Source: Eucalyptus grandis
Lineage: Eukaryota > Streptophyta > Magnoliopsida > Myrtales > Myrtaceae
Direction: 5' to 3'
Assembly: GCF_016545825.1 (NCBI RefSeq)
Contig: NC_052612.1
Span: 3,596,001-3,660,000, forward strand
Length of the DNA: 64,000 bases
Shown one piece after another: positions 45,368 through 55,665 of this stretch (positions are counted from its first letter, which is position 1; each line of letters opens with the position of its first letter). The notes beneath the pieces were generated by a model that saw nothing but the letters and a program-made list of their open reading frames with translations, was not told the DNA's origin and searched no databases. A program made the position numbers and the translations under genes.

Positions 45368-45845
45368 TGTTAGAAGCAAATTGCGCAACCCCAAGATCTC
45401 CATAACTAGAACAAGAACATATATAATTGATTAGAAAGATTAACGCACCTGTTTTAGAATCCATCGAACATAAAGCAGAAGCAGAAAAGGGATTATCCAC
45501 TTATCAGGAGATCCACTGTTCTTGAAGCGGAAGCGGAAACACAATGTTCCACGAGCAAGTCCTTCACCTCTATTGCTCTCCGTATCACTGGCTCAATGAG
45601 GCGGCCCCCCTCACGTGTAGCGTTAGGTAAATGCCCCTTAGGTGAGGATACATGTGAGAATTAGGGTTGGAGGAGAGACTTGAGCACTATTTATAAAGTT
45701 TCCAGCTAGTCCTCCACTAGCTAGCCCATATTAGACTAATTAAGAAACCTTCTATCTCACTTTAGACCAACCATGTTTTACGGTAACCGTAAAAAAGTAA
45801 ATTACAATATCAATTAATTTAGTCCACATTATGAAAACTCTTACA
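45368..45845 (-). repeat. 3' LTR of the Copia element
   Basis: 478 bp, from TGTTAGAAGC to CTCTTACA on the plus strand. It is collinear with 51149-51655. A TATA-like box (ctttataaatag, minus, 45687-45698) has a counterpart at 51465-51476. Confidence 0.92.
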
Positions 45846-46679
45846 TTCTCCCACTTGGACTATATTAATTGAAATCTTACTGTATGTGAACACATTTGGT
45901 CCAGAGATAATTCTTAATAGTCAATTCTATCACATAAAGTCTTAAACACCGAATCATGACGATAACTGCATGTATACGCACAGAGCCTTCCATGGTCACG
46001 AATGTTCTCAACTTTATTGATATGGATTCAATATGGTAGTGTGTCAAATGGATAACATCTCTCATAGAGAGATCCTATTTGTCAGTCACCATTCTCTTAC
46101 CTTAGGTGTCACAAAAACTTGTGCTACTAGAGAATGCTTTATGGTTCCAATGAACCCACATATGTCTTATCCTTATGGTTAATTTTTCTTTATGTATCAC
46201 AAGACATATGTACAAGACTAATAACCAAATGCCTAGATGCCCCTAGCCTTCACTCAAGGTTTATACAATCCCTTAAGACTTTATTAATATGTATTCAAGA
46301 TAATAACAACGCATTCAAAAATATTTTATTGAATGCAAAAGTTGATACATATCAAACCATTACAAAGTGTAACGAATACAGATAAAATCTTTATCAGAGT
46401 AAAGCCAAAATAGCTCCCACTAAACAACATCTTATGATGCTCCTAGGCCCATGCTAACGACATGTCGCTCAAATACACACGGGCGTAGGCCTTTAGTTAG
46501 TGGATCTACAATTATATCATCTATGAAAATATATTATATTAAAACGCCACATTTCTGTATCGTTTGCTTTTGGTCAAAAATTTTGACAACCATATATTTA
46601 GACCTCTTGACCTCTGTAGTAAATAAATAACACTACAAATTTGTTATCTCAATACAACCGTATGGGTCTATCCATAAAG

Positions 46680-47393
46680 TTAAAATGATTAACTTCTTCA
46701 TGAGGTTCTGGAGCCTAAAAGAATGTTACTAACACTGCTTACATAGTAGAAGATGACATAGAACTTTATTTATTGCACTTACTCCTAACATAAATATGTA
46801 TTCCGTTATTGATTGCATGTCATCATAACAGCCAGCAAAGTTTACATCTAAATACCCTACTAACTGCAAGAATTGAACATGTCTGTAAATTAGCATATAA
46901 CCTCTTGTCTTCTTTAAGTACCTTAAAACCTTCTTGACAGCAACCTAGTGATCATGTCCTAGATTTAACCGATATCTACCTAGAAGTCCCATCACAAAGA
47001 CAACATTTAGTCTAATGTAAATTCGAGCATACATTATACTTTTAAGTACAATGACACAAGGTACATAATTTAATTAGATTTTCTCAATATCTAAATAAGG
47101 ACAATGTGATAGATTTAGTCCATCACCCTTAACAACAGGAGCAATTCCTGGCTTGCAATAATATATATTGAATATTTCCAATATACAATCAGCAAATGTC
47201 CTCCGAGAAAATCTAATATAATACGGCAAAAACAATCCTTACAGATCTCAATACAAAGGATATAAGATGTCTCAAGATCACAACTTGTAAGTAAAACATT
47301 ATGTACATAAAGTATGAGAAAAAATAAATTTCCTCCCACTGACCTTGCAGTATATTGAATTACTTTGTTTCCAATTGAACAAAATAACAACAC
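46680..47393 (-). pseudogene. Copia RT C-terminus and RNase H remnant
   Basis: The minus frame 47393-47115 reads FLILYVHNVLLTSCDLE, where Copia RTs have FLILYVDDILLAS. The catalytic Asp pair is therefore lost (D-D changed to H-N). Downstream (about 47100-46800) stop-containing reading gives KSIMYARIYIR, GLLGRYRLNLGHDH, AVKKVLRYLKKTRGYML and VGYLDVNFAGC, which is the conserved RT/RNase H tail of Copia elements. Confidence 0.75.
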
Positions 47394-50300
47394 TATAAAA
47401 CTTTAATAATATTGTCTGGAAACTTGTTTAAGACTATAAATAAGACTTTTTAGTCTACACACAAGTTTACTTCAATCATTTGTTACAAAATTCTCCAATT
47501 GCACAATATAGATTTTGTATCTATTTTGCGTAACTTTATATCAAAATAAATTATTAATGCAACGTTCACTCTGAAAGAATATTTAAAGAAAATAGTTATT
47601 TATTTACTATAAACAATCCACTTCTCTTTCAGAGTGAAAACTTTAGTTACCAATTGGCTTTAAATTCCAATCTTTTTTTGAAATTCTTTTAGTTTTGTAC
47701 GCCAATTTGCAACTAATGAACTTATGATCTTTAGGCAAGTAAGTTAGTTTCCTAGATTGTATACCATTTTTTATAGCATATAATCATATACTTAATTGAG
47801 AACAAGAAACGACATTTATATAAGTTGCTAAAACAACCATGTAGTGGATATTGTAATCATCCTCTCACAAATAGACTATATAGTATGATGGTATAACTGA
47901 TCATCTTGCAACCACTTCATTCTGCACTTGAGAGGCTTAAGAAATTTCATTATAAACTATATCAAGAATAATACCTTGAACCTCAACAAGTTTAGTTTAT
48001 GGTATAGGAGATTCCGTAATTATCTATATAGGTAAAGACAAAAACATAGTAGCCTCCATCATATTATTATTTTTAATAGTCTGAGAGCAGCTATTATCTA
48101 CAATTACATCAATCTTTAGAAACTTTAGAGTATGTGATTCCATAATTCTTGCACCTTCTTTAGGGTCATAAAATCGACACCCCTTTAACAATCTAGATAA
48201 GATACAAAATAATTCCGAGTGGATCTTAATTCCAAAGCACGTAATATTGGATTAGATAATCTCACTTTTGCATGACACCTCTAAATTTCATATGATTCAA
48301 GTAATTTATGTCCAATTTATAACTCAAAAGAAGTTTATAAAACAACTTTGATAAGAGATACATTTTGTATGTGAAAAAAAAAATTACTTTCATAATATCA
48401 GCCAACAAAAAACCAGATAAATTAATCTTACTAATCATACTCATCACCATGTTCAATATGGTGCATTTATGCCTTTCGGCCAAATCTTTTTGTCAGAATT
48501 TTCAGGTATAGTAATTAAATTACCACCCCAAAATCTACCAAATATTTGACAAATGACCCTTTAAGCTATTTCGCATTGTCATACTTACCAAAATACTCAC
48601 GGCCACTGTTAAACCTTACAGCCTTTTAAGACTAATTGTAAGTGTTTTATTCTTTATCTCGGTCATTTTCCTTAAATAGAAAACTTTCGGAAATAACCTT
48701 TTAACCATATACAAGATGTATATGTCATTAGGACTTAAACACAATCTTTGCAGATGTGTCATAATTTCAATATCAGACAAGATATAATTTCAAGCAACTA
48801 AGGCTTCCATTATCTTATAGCAGTGCAGTCCGTAAGCAAACATCTTTTTAAGTGTTCCAGAATGGAATACTTCAAGAACAGTAAGCAAATTCAATTACTA
48901 TTTTGTCAAGCAACAAATCATATGTCTACAACTTAAAATTTGAAGCAGTAAAAACCTCAATAATAATGAAGTTATTAATTACAGAAAAAGTGACTGAAAA
49001 CCAAGCAATATATATAATTAGCATCATGTGAGTACCGTGTAACTTGACGTACAAGTACACATCCAGAGAGTTACATGCATAATCATATAATCACTTTTGG
49101 GCAGAATACATGACATGCAGTTGTACACTCCTCACATGATAGCGGTTATGATAAAATATTCCAATTTTTCGTGAATTCATCACCTTTGGGCATATGAATC
49201 TCTAAAATCAGTCACTCCTCCACAACACTATCATTTATCCCTTCATGAACTAATACACAATCACTTCCTTTGGGAGTATGACTATGCATTAGATCGGGAG
49301 ACATCCCAATCATCATACAAGACCGAAATTTCTCAAACCCAATCAAGCGTGCCACTTTGGCGGTCACTACTCAATTGAATCATTGAAATTCTCTCATACC
49401 AGGGATATAAACTTTTCTCCTCACATACACCATATACATGTGATTTTAACTTTAGTTATAGGGGCAACATATTACCAAAATCATATATCATGCTAATTAC
49501 ATTGCTTTATTCATTAATAAAAATTAATCATACATATATATAGCGAACCTGAAAGACAAATTCCAATGAGATCATTGATCACAGTAACACAAGAAACTTC
49601 TAATAATAGAGAATAAAACATCTCTTATGCACCCCGATTACATATTACCAAAACAACATAAAAAAGAATGAATAGAGAATAAAACATCTCTTATGTACCC
49701 CGATTACATATTACCATAACAACATAAAAAGAATGCTGATCTAAAATATCTCTCACAAATTAACATCAATAATAATACAGGATACACCAAATCGACAAGC
49801 TTAACAGCTGATCCATTATCACTCATGAGTTCATAAGGCAAAAAAATAACTCCAAGGCCAACAACTGATTTATTAGCCAATTTTTAAGTAAGAAATTATC
49901 ATTGTAATCAACCATCGGCTTATTAATTATGTCAAACCAGAAAACTTAACAATAGATACTATTACTTTTCGTAAATGTTGTCATACTCCTTAACCATAAA
50001 AAAATATTCAACTTGATAGACATTAACAAGTGACCAGATGAGTTCATGTACAATATACAATAACTTAATTGACATGCATTACCCACATACAGTATATATG
50101 TTAATCAGTACAATTAGTTTCGTCACGAATTCTTAAGAACATCTATCATTCAAAGATTACCAACGTGTCAAGGAGTATGCTTGAGGAACAAAAGTTTCAT
50201 AACCTTTATTGTTTCTCATCAGCTCAATACATAGCTCAATTACTATTCCATAATGGTTGTATCTCATTAAGCCAGCTTCAGTTCACAATAAAGTTTAATT

Positions 50301-51134
50301 TTTATTAATGAATCATACCATTATAATGTTTATGTGATAACATACCTGTAACCCAACACTTATATTTAAAAAATCACAGAAAATATAAGAAAAATACGCA
50401 AAAATACACTAAAAATACACATATTTAGGGTTCAGTATGTATTTTCACATCCATAAAATTATAAAACATGTAAAATAAATATACCACGAGATAGAAAATC
50501 ACCATACGAGTCTAACGCCGCCAACCACGCGCCAAAAGAAGACCCCACGCGCCCGCACGTGCCGCTTTAGTGCGCGGCGCGTGGAGCTCATGCGCGAGTC
50601 TTGAAGCCGGTCAGAAACCGATTCGACCGGTGGTGGTTCGACCAGTTCTCGGTCCAACCGATGGTCTAACCGCCCGGTCCGACCACTTGACTAGTCTGGT
50701 CAACGGTTGATCGGGTCGGGTCGGTTCGCCTTCTAGGTCGGTTCGATGACGTCATCAGGTCGGGTGTTGACATCATCGGGTCGGTCGCTTTCGTCACCGT
50801 GACGTCAGCACTCACGTGCGGCGCACGCATCGGGTTGGACCCGGGTCGCTGACGTCAGCGGCTGTGTGCGTCGCACGCCCCGCACGTGGGGGCGCGTGCG
50901 GCATCCTACGGCAACGCGCCGCCCACGGTTCTGCTCGTATTATCAAGCCCAGTCCGAATTTGCAATTTAATTTTAGTTTTATTGAGCAAAAAAAACTCGA
51001 AAATCACAAATTATGGCAAGATACATACTAATTAGGGAAAATCCATACAAATTAGGGTAGATCCGTACAAATTATGGTAAATCCGTACAAATTATGGCAA
51101 AACCATTTGCGTTCCAAGTTCTAGGGTTATGGAA
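47394..51134 (-). other. Decayed interior of the Copia element
   Basis: AT-rich, no readable gag, protease or integrase. A 45-bp segment is duplicated (tctcttatg...ccccgattacatattacca at about 49620 and 49687). A GC-rich block (about 50510-50960) lies in the leader near the 5' LTR. Confidence 0.6.
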
Positions 51135-51146
51135 GCTCTGATACCA
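51135..51146 (-). other. Primer-binding site of the Copia element
   Basis: tggtatcagagc on the minus strand, 2 nt from the 5' LTR end. Confidence 0.9.
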
Positions 51147-51148
51147 CA

Positions 51149-51655
51149 TGTTGGACGCAAATTGTGTAACCCCAAGATCTCCATAACTAGAACAAGAACA
51201 TGTATAATTGAGTAGAAAGATTAACGCACCTGTTTAGGATCCATCGAACATAAAGCGGAAGCAAAAAAGGGATTACCCACTCATCAGGAGATCCACTGTT
51301 CTTGAAGTGGAAGCGGAAACACAATGTTCCACGCGCAAGTCCTCCTCTATTACCTTCCGTATCACTGGCTCAATGAGGCGGCCCCCCCTCACGTGTAGCG
51401 TTAGATAAACACCCATTAGGTGAGGATACATGTGAGAATTAGGGTTAGAGGAGAGACTTTAGCACTATTTATAGAGTTTCCAGCCAGTCCCCCTCATTAC
51501 GGGCTAGGCTCAGCTCGGCATACATTAGCAAGCTCATATTAGACTAATTAAGAAACCTTCTATCTTACTTTAGACCAACCTTGTTTTACGGTAACCGTAA
51601 AAACAGTAAATTACAATATCAATTAATTTAGGCCACATTAGGAAAAATCTTACAG
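51149..51655 (-). repeat. 5' LTR of the Copia element
   Basis: 507 bp, TGTTGGACGC to ATCTTACA on the plus strand. It carries about 30 bp (ctcggcatacattag region) that the other LTR lacks. Confidence 0.92.
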
Positions 51656-51720
51656 AGATCAGGATGGGGAAGCTGGTGGAAGATGTCAATGCTCTCGCTG
51701 GGCCTATATGCTGCTATAAG

Positions 51721-52725
51721 GTAAATTAAACCGAACTTTGAACAACTATTGGATGGTGATGCTTTTGTTTCTGGTTCTCAACGTGGTGCCATTTGTTTTC
51801 TGCGATGTTTCTCCGGCTTAAATTTCTCGGTTTGAATGATGGTTCAGCGGTTGAAATAAGGTTTTAACAGAATTTCGAGCGTTTTTGTCCCTGCCTATTG
51901 CTTGTATCAACGCAATGCATGCTGCATCATTGTAAGAAAGAGAGTTCCCATGGGCTTTCTCCGCAAGAGATGAAGGGTATATGATGTCATCGACAATGCT
52001 AGAGTTAGGTAATACAGTTTGTGGTGCTTCGATAAATTCCTGATATAAAACTGAAAGGTGCCGGAGCTTAGTCGGTGGGTAATCAGTTCTAGTATTCTGC
52101 TATTCATAGTTTGAATGGCAAGTCGTCGATTGAATAATCTAGAATTGGTCTTCTGGTAATTAGGGAATACATTGTAACAACATGCTGCTGCTTTCGTGTA
52201 AGAAGTACTTTGTCTCTATCATTCGTATATGTGCATATCTAAATTCTCATTAATCTTCTGCCTAAGTTCTCCAGTCATTAGCCATAGTTCAAATAGTGTG
52301 GGAATTCATCATTAGAATCGTGCATAACAGAACATCCCCATTGTATTCAGCCTTCTGCTTTTGGACCAGCATTGCTCTATTGACAATGGCAACGCAAGGC
52401 CTCTATTATTAGTCACTGCTTCGGTAGACAGAATGGTTCTCAAGAGGCCAATCCATATGGACACTGAATTAAAAATAGCATGAGCTGTTACATGGGTTGG
52501 GCGCTCATCAATGGCGATCCAACTGGATGTAACTCAGTCCATAGAAGGTATCATATGAAACAGTACTTCCAATCGATGATAGTATGCTACTTCCTCCCCT
52601 CAAGTTGATGATTGCTTTATTGGCTTATGGGACGAGAATATACATTTCCATCTGCTGCCACTAAGCAGTTGCCGGAGCAAGGAGCCACATTACTCCTTCC
52701 GATCAAGGTTGATTCTTCCGCCATC
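51721..52725. other. Spacer, possibly former ACOT intron 1
   Basis: Starts with the GT donor of the thioesterase exon. No further exon of that gene and no other gene were recognised before the 3' end of the DUF4220 gene. Confidence 0.5.
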
Positions 52726-54883
52726 CTAGGTCTTGTTAAAGAGCTGCAAATCATCGTAATTTGCGGCAATGCCCCATTCAGGATTGTAGAAACAACCGAA
52801 ATGGGCCATCAACAACCAAACAAATGCAAGAAGCTCTCCACCTTGGCTCAACACCTGCACATGTGTCTCCCCCTTAATATGAACCGCTGCATATGATAAC
52901 ATTTCAACCCACACTCCGCTCATCACCTCCCACTTATCTTTCTCGAACCCTTCCATCTCTTTGGCCAACTTGATTCCCTGAGAGAGCGTGGATTCCTCAA
53001 TCTCGGAAGACTTACTATACAAACGTGCGCATAGCTCCTCCACATCCCTTTCGTGTCCACCCATCTTCTCAAGCATTTTCGCCGATCTATATTGGGCAAT
53101 ACCCACTACAGTGGACATGAGATTAGATTGATTAAGTAAAAGATATATCATGTAGTCAGAGAGGATCTTGCTGAATTCCCTTTCTTCATTTTTTGCTATG
53201 GGTGTCTCTATGTTATAACATATTTCAGTAGCAATATGCCATATTATAATGCTAGCATCAAAATTAACATTGGTGACATACTGTTTGTAATCGATCGAGT
53301 AATCGAACCTCCACATACTCTCGAGGAAAAAATCACCTTTAGCCTCAAATATATCTCTTACCACTTTTTCATTGTACGCCGACAAGGATTTATGTCTCAC
53401 CTCCTTAAAAATAAAGATCCATAACTCTTTAATGAAGGGATTCTTGGACACGTATTTTGTGTTCGCAATCCTAGGTGCTTTTAAAGGGGAGAGACGAGAA
53501 TGGAGTAAAATGATAATGACGCGAAGGATGCCGCAGCATCGATCGTGAATGACGCGAAGGATGCCGCAGCATCGATTGTGAATGATGCGATGGATGCTAT
53601 CGTGAATGATGCCCCAACATTGATTGTGAATGATGCCCGAGTATCGACCGTGCTTCAACATCTTTCTCGGACTCTTCTTTGTGAACTCGGATAAAAGGTT
53701 GCAAGCAGAGATCGATTCTGACCACCTTTGAAATATTAATGGTGTATCTAAAGCCGTATAAGCATAATTGGCATTAGGATGTGCTTCACATGTGGCGAAT
53801 CGGGGCTTTCTCAGGTTAGTCATGGCGACTATGAACTTATTGAGGAATGAAACTTGCTTGATTCCCACAATAGTCCAATCGGAGAAAACAAGCATCAATA
53901 GAGCTATCACATCAAGAGCAATCCCTCCAAAAAGAAGGGAATAAGTAATTTCCACGTCGAGATCGGGGAGATGATGCTTTTTAAAGCGATTGAACAGGAC
54001 AAAAGCTGTCACAACGTTAGTGAAGGCTATGAAGCGGAAAATGTAGCTCCAAATAGAACGTATTGCCAATGTTTTTGTGTGGAGCACCTCGTACATGAGT
54101 TGGAGTTCAACTGATATCACCCTCAATGCATCCATCGCGGAAACTTTGTGGAAATATTCAATGCTCACTTGGCGATCTTTAGATGTGAACATGAGATCTC
54201 CGAGAAGGACCATAAACATTTGAAACAAGCAGAATGCATGCTTCACCACAATGCTCTCGGCAAGCTTTACTTCTTCGTCACTAGAAAACTCTAGCTGTGA
54301 CATATTCAAGACAACCTTAGAATATGAAGCTGCATCATCAGGACTGGGGCGCTGTGAGAACGGCCAGTCCCTGAGCTTTAGGAGGCTCGAGAAATTAAGT
54401 GCCACCATCCTCTCCACATTTTTTATGACACCAGCAAGAAACACCAACATCATTGGGATCAACAGTGACTTGTTTGTGGGAAAGATCTGCATAAAGACAT
54501 AAATCCCGGAACCAACTTGGAAGACAAGACTGAGCAAGTGCCGTCGCCAAAGCGCGCTATCCTCCATAGAAAAGGCAGCGATGGTGTCTGGACCACCAAG
54601 ATGTAACAAGAGAAATGAAGCCCAAAATGCAAGAAGTGCTCCATCTACTTCAGCTACATGAGTGAACGGATTGCTTTGGTTGTGAGAGATGAGCCCAATC
54701 AAATGCAGCTACCCAGTCAGCCATCAAATAAGCCAACCACAAGAGGGAAAGGATGGCCCAATTTGATGTTTTCTTTCTAAGGGGTGCAAATAAAATCAAA
54801 AAGACCTGAAGCCAGAGGCTCAGCATGACGAAGCCTCGGATGTTCCATTTATTCCACAGAATCGAAATGGAGCCAAATGCCAT
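52726..54883 (-). pseudogene. DUF4220/DUF594 plant membrane protein, full length but frameshifted
   Basis: It begins at the ATG at 54883 (MAFGSISILWNKWNIRGFVML, the family's N-terminal W-N-x-W motif and first membrane helix) and ends at the TAG at 52726. Near 54700 the frame shifts between LMADWVAAF and GLISHNQSNPF, which are contiguous in the family. The remaining 658 codons are open. DUF4220 helices include VDGALLAFWASFLLLHLGG. The C-terminal DUF594 ends with LSQGGELLAFVWLLMAHFG. The family is plant-specific, multi-membrane and without proven biochemistry. It is single-exon, as family members usually are. A 33-bp-type minisatellite adds about 45 residues (around 53515-53650). One shift in an otherwise open gene could also be a sequencing error. 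Confidence 0.85.
53513..53650 (-). repeat. In-frame minisatellite within the DUF4220 coding region
   Basis: Imperfect repeats of about 33-42 bp (core gaaggatgccgcagcatcga, plus strand) keep the reading frame and encode GIIHNQCWGIIHDS-type repeats. They sit between the DUF4220 part and the DUF594 part, after KKSPRKMLKHGRYS. Confidence 0.8.
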
Positions 54884-55400
54884 ATTTTTACTTAGCTTGA
54901 ATTGATCGTGCCTCAGTGCTAAAATTTCAGTTACAAGGGAACTATCCTTTCAACAATCCATCAAGAGGGCTTATATGGATCAAGAGAATGGTGCTTTGGA
55001 TGCTTCATATGGAAGCCTTGAAGCAGAAAAGTAGTGTGGACTGTGATATCGGAAAAGTGTGCATTCGGAAGCTTATTTTCTCTCTCGCCCACGACTTTGG
55101 GACATAGGATGATGAAGCAGCACGTGCGGGTGGACAAGAATCAATATCCATGGCCCTGTACTAGAGTTTAACTTTTTCGTCCGTTAGAATAGATAATATT
55201 ACCATTCTACTACCGTCATATAAACAAAGATATTTGTATATCATTTTTTATCGATTGAAGCTTGACTTTTAAATCGGATGCAGATGGACATTTAAAGTCA
55301 TCGAAGTCCATCGTATTCTTTTTCTAAAATGAATTAGAAGTAGTATATCATTTGGGACAATTTAATCTTCTTATTTGAAGTCGCCCCAAATCAAATATAG
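54884..55400. other. Upstream region of the DUF4220 gene
   Basis: About 500 bp of moderately AT-rich sequence between the DUF4220 start and the remnant of a second copy. No clear TATA box or transcription start could be assigned. Confidence 0.4.
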
Positions 55401-55479
55401 TTACTAGTCAATACTAAATGTCTTGAATCCTTCCTTAAAACATCTGAACAATCAAAAAACTCATTTGGGTTTACCTTAA

Positions 55480-55665
55480 AAAGGTAAACCGATACCATGA
55501 TTCCAATTAAGACGCAAGCTAAAGCTTCATAAAAACCTGAAGGGAGAGGCTCTGCGTGATGAGACTTCAAATTAATTTGTTCCGCAAATTTGAAATGAAG
55601 ATAAATGTTAAACCCGTCCATTATCATGTAATTCACGAGATAACGGCGACGTCCTTCCATTCAAC
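55480..55665 (-). pseudogene. Remnant of a second DUF4220 N-terminus
   Basis: On the minus strand, nucleotide alignment to the intact start at 54860-54790 is visible: ttttgcggaacaaatt against the W-N-x-W region, then agagcctctcccttcaggt against gagcctctggcttcaggt. One frame gives LITQSLSLQVFMKL, like VMLSLWLQVFLIL in the neighbouring gene. Homology fades after about 120 bp. I infer a degraded tandem copy. The open frame 55660-55391 uses a different frame and is not meaningful. Confidence 0.4.

Larger units (their letters stand above)
45368..51655 (-). mobile_element. Degenerate Ty1/Copia element, 6.29 kb, TSD GAGAT
   Basis: LTRs at 45368-45845 and 51149-51655 bracket a degenerate interior. 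The initiator-Met PBS (51135-51146) and polypurine tract (45846-45857) are on the minus strand. Target duplications GAGAT lie at 45363-45367 and 51656-51660, so the insertion cut the thioesterase exon. RT and RNase H remains identify Copia. No long open frame survives. Confidence 0.92.
44946..51720 (+). pseudogene. Acyl-CoA thioesterase (ACOT9/10-like) first exon, frameshifted and split by a Copia element
   Basis: The exon is 44946-45367 plus 51661-51720, with the GAGAT target site between. Frame 1 gives SRCGTRIAPI, DGRQSICFDGQALPVAAVTPPIDTGSSI and ISLWPSTYFS. After a shift near 45165, frame 2 gives LLSPVNNASWEARSEIFEEVGD and SRSRTSVFYKFSCDYV. Near 45335 it returns to frame 1 with LLGDQYGNPWDEI, and across the insertion RMGKLVEDVNALAG, ending at a GT donor after 51720. 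This matches the N-terminal region of plant mitochondrial hotdog acyl-CoA thioesterases. No initiator ATG is evident in frame. No following exon was found up to 52725. The C-terminal exons of such a gene lie on the opposite strand at 16758-18110. Confidence 0.8.

Noticed and set aside
55391..55660. Open frame of 89 residues with a hydrophobic segment
   Set aside because: The DNA aligns to the DUF4220 start in a different frame; this frame is a by-product.
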